Assembly (NCBI GenBank): GCA_039812125.1
Contig: JBDHZV010000126.1
Span: forward strand, 1 to 8,029
Length of the DNA: 8,029 nucleotides
Source of the DNA: Prado023 sp039812125
GTDB taxonomy: Bacteria > Actinomycetota > Actinomycetes > S36-B12 > CAIYMF01
Reading direction: 5' to 3'
In this document: one piece after another, positions 6,861-8,029 of the stretch
Position numbering within the stretch: position 1 is the first letter of the stretch
How the letters are laid out: every line of letters starts with the position of its first letter
The notes under the pieces: generated by a model
Databases searched by the model: none
The model's input: only the letters and a program-made list of their open reading frames with translations
What the model was told of the DNA's origin: nothing
Program-made: the position numbers and the translations under genes

Positions 6861-6882
6861 CCGCTCGCGGCGAAGTGGGGCA
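6861..6882. repeat. Dispersed repeat, copy C
   Basis: CTCGCGGCGA (6864-6873) followed by AGTGGGGCA (6874-6882), in the 89-nt gap between the convergent ends of the lipoprotein and DUF4287 genes. It matches copy B at 17 of 19 positions. The left flank lacks the GGCGCCC arm of the other copies; instead CCGC-TC-GCGG (6861-6870) forms a tiny inverted repeat. A looser echo, GCGGCG then TGGGCAACACC, follows at about 6920-6944. Confidence 0.5.
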
Positions 6883-6926
6883 ACACAAGGACGCGCCTGA
6901 TACCGCCCGCAGCTCAGCCGCGGCGT

Positions 6927-7208
6927 TCAGCGATGGGCAACACCGTCGAGCCTCAGCATGGTGCTCTCATCGCGGTGGGTGCCGTCGGTGCCCACGTGCT
7001 TCTCGGAGATCTCTGGGCCATTCCTCACGACGTGAGCCATGGCCATGGCATGCCCGCGGCCGAGCCCGTACTCATCCGCGAGCCATGCGACGACCTCGCC
7101 CGCCTTGGTCTCGGGTCCGAAGCCGAGAGCATGGGCTTCGTCGAGGAGCTCCTGAGGGGTCTTGCCGGTCTTCTTCTCGATGGCGTCGAGATAGGCCTGA
7201 AACGACAT
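6927..7208 (-). CDS. DUF4287 domain-containing protein
   Basis: This 93-aa soluble protein consists almost wholly of the DUF4287 domain. The recognisable pattern is MSFQAYLDAIEKKTGKTPQE (1-20), then KAGEVVAWLADEYGLGRGHAMAMAHV (35-60). It ends with NGPEISEKHVGTDGTHRDES followed by LRLDG, which I know well from this family. The domain has no established biochemical function; it occurs as short single-domain proteins and near DUF1801-like or stress genes. The start at 7208 is fixed by a strong AAAGGAG on the minus strand, 7 nt upstream (7216-7222); the longer open frame beyond it is not coding. It faces the 172-aa gene divergently across 231 nt and converges with the lipoprotein gene. In its upstream region GGGATT, 19 bases, then GTGTT (minus strand, about 7231-7260) loosely resembles an ECF SigR/SigH promoter; I do not claim it. 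Confidence 0.93.
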   Translation of the reverse strand: MSFQAYLDAIEKKTGKTPQELLDEAHALGFGPETKAGEVVAWLADEYGLGRGHAMAMAHVVRNGPEISEKHVGTDGTHRDESTMLRLDGVAHR

Positions 7209-7215
7209 GGCGGCG

Positions 7216-7222
7216 CTCCTTT
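7216..7222 (-). promoter_or_regulatory. Strong ribosome binding site of the DUF4287 gene
   Basis: On the minus strand AAAGGAG, 7 nt before the ATG at 7208. It is the clearest Shine-Dalgarno site in the right-hand block and settles the short (93-aa) form of the protein. Confidence 0.85.
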
Positions 7223-7302
7223 CGTGCGTCAACAACACAGTCTGTCCGGCAGATCTGAATCCCACGGCATGGGGACCGGCACGCGCGCGGCAGGCGGCGG
7301 AG

Positions 7303-7341
7303 TGCAGCAGGTGGCGGCTGCAGCCGCCGGGGGGTTGCAGC
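7303..7341. promoter_or_regulatory. Palindrome with spaced TGCAGC words in a divergent spacer
   Basis: GGCGGCTG (7313-7320) followed directly by CAGCCGCC (7321-7328) is a perfect 16-nt palindrome. The word TGCAGC occurs at 7303-7308, at the palindrome centre 7319-7324, and at 7336-7341, so the spacing is 16 and 17 nt. The site lies in the 231-nt gap between the divergent DUF4287 and 172-aa genes. A dyad in such a place may bind a dimeric repressor acting on both promoters. High GC content makes short palindromes more likely by chance, so this is a candidate only. Confidence 0.35.
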
Positions 7342-7439
7342 TGGCCGCGCTGGCTACGGCGCGCTTCGCGCTGTCCGATTCGCGCTTCACCCGGTGTGCT
7401 CCTAGTTGGGCGATCGCCGGGATCTGCCAGACTCGGGGT

Positions 7440-7958
7440 GTGGACCAGTCGCCGTCTCGACTCGGCACGACGCCTGCAGTCCTGTCCCTGGCAGGTTGGG
7501 AGAAGGTCGGCTGGTTCCGCAGCCGGATCGTTACGCGCGACGTCGGGTACTTGGACTGGACGATCGACGGTGTTCCTCTTCGAGAGGTGCTTGCCTGGCC
7601 AAACGGCACCGTCGCCGAAGAGGTAACCCCACTCCACAACGATCGGGCTTCGGCTGAGTACCGCCTCGACTACCTGCGTGCGCTTCTCAGTGAGCCAGTC
7701 AGTTCGAAGCAGGCGGTAATGCCAGACGGACGGGTGCCGATTCTCGTCTGCCCCGTCGACTTCGACCTAGGGTGCCGAGCTCTGACCGCGGAGATCGCTT
7801 TCAGTGAGAACACAGTCGAGTGGCGTGACATCGCCTGGCAGGCCAACTTCGAGCCGCTGGAACTCGCGGAGCAGGAACTGGCTCCTGTCAGCGTGACTTT
7901 CGACAGGGCACAGTACGAGGGCCTCGTCCGGGCGCTACTCGTGGCCGAAACGGACTGA
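7440..7958 (+). CDS. Conserved hypothetical protein, 172 aa
   Basis: This soluble protein has no signal peptide. Recognisable stretches are LAGWEKVGWFRSRIVTRDVG (17-36), then LDWTIDGVPLREVL (38-51). Later PDGRVPILVCPVDFDLGC (95-112) is followed by ALTAEIAFSENTVEWRDIAWQANFEP and FDRAQYEGLVRALL near the end. I remember an actinobacterial family with the same plan in which the middle motif reads CPECGDLGC and the following W.D.....N.(Y/F) region is conserved. Here only two of the three cysteines remain (C104, C112), so a metal or redox site, if any, may be altered. No function is known to me. The start is uncertain: GTG 7440 is chosen because sequence upstream of it is alanine-rich and overlaps the spacer, but no good ribosome site precedes it, and the frame is open back to 6933. 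Third-position GC looks lower than in the left block, hinting at a different history. Confidence 0.75.
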   Translation: MDQSPSRLGTTPAVLSLAGWEKVGWFRSRIVTRDVGYLDWTIDGVPLREVLAWPNGTVAEEVTPLHNDRASAEYRLDYLRALLSEPVSSKQAVMPDGRVPILVCPVDFDLGCRALTAEIAFSENTVEWRDIAWQANFEPLELAEQELAPVSVTFDRAQYEGLVRALLVAETD

Positions 7959-7975
7959 CTGAAGGTCGCCATCCC

Positions 7976-8029
7976 CGGATCCTCTGGGCGCAGCCAGGCC
8001 CCCGCATCGAGGGCGCCCAGCTCGCGGCG
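7976..8029. repeat. Hairpin repeat, copy D, cut by the window edge
   Basis: Arms CTGGGCGC (7984-7991) and GCGCCCAG (8013-8020) pair over 8 bp around a 21-nt loop, followed by CTCGCGGCG at the last base. It matches copy A (29-81) in both arms, the flanks and a 21-nt identity at 8009-8029, while the loops differ. It begins about 25 nt after the stop of the 172-aa gene, a position fitting a terminator or a 3'-end repeat. Confidence 0.6.

Noticed and set aside
6933..7439. Plus-strand extension of the 172-aa gene back to ATG 6933
   Set aside because: It would run through the antisense of the well-recognised DUF4287 gene and then an alanine-rich stretch over the divergent spacer.
60..8029. The 21-nt direct repeat at both ends as attachment sites of one mobile element, or as a circular-contig overlap
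   Set aside because: No integrase, transposase or replication gene lies between them. Two further partial copies sit inside, the first copy is not at the very start of the window, and the right copy is cut by the edge. A dispersed repeat explains it better.
5461..8029. Integron attC sites behind gene cassettes
   Set aside because: The copies lie at gene ends, but the required RYYYAAC and GTTRRRY core sites are not found at matching positions, and no integrase is present.

Overview
The window is high-GC DNA (roughly 70% by eye) with GTG and ATG starts, strong G/C bias at third codon positions and protein families typical of Actinomycetota. I would not name a genus. It holds eight genes that I can support, all apparently intact. 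I see no transposase, integrase, CRISPR array, tRNA or rRNA.

Left block (257-5233, all on the + strand): a large MalT/LAL-type LuxR regulator of 906 aa is followed, after a 154-nt gap, by a tight three-gene operon. The operon encodes a 95-aa protein of unknown function, a six-helix DUF4386 membrane protein and a zinc-free MDR (quinone-oxidoreductase-like) NAD(P)-dependent dehydrogenase. The gap before the operon contains a tandem repeat with an 11-nt period, TAGTCC(C)TGAA twice, which is a good candidate operator for the adjacent regulator. From memory, this gene set recurs in actinobacteria. The simplest reading is a self-contained regulatory module: an ATP-dependent sensor-activator switching on a membrane protein and an oxidoreductase. 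The signal and the substrate are unknown.

Right block (5234-7958): a 360-nt gene-free stretch is followed by two divergent pairs. The first pair is a 91-aa uncharacterised protein on the minus strand and a secreted lipoprotein with two META/HslJ domains on the plus strand. The second pair is a 93-aa DUF4287 protein on the minus strand and a 172-aa uncharacterised protein on the plus strand. The spacer of the second pair carries a perfect 16-nt palindrome and three spaced TGCAGC words. These genes look like accessory or stress-type genes, and nothing ties them to the left block.

The most unusual signal is a short dispersed repeat with core CTCGCGGCGA at 72, 5472, 6864 and 8021, always between genes. 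The first and last copies also share a 21-nt identity and a hairpin with identical 8-bp arms (CTGGGCGC / GCGCCCAG) around loops that differ. Two middle copies share TGGGGCA further on. This is a candidate genome-wide repeat, regulatory site or terminator-like element. I cannot identify it with a known family. I do not see a convincing new multi-gene system here.
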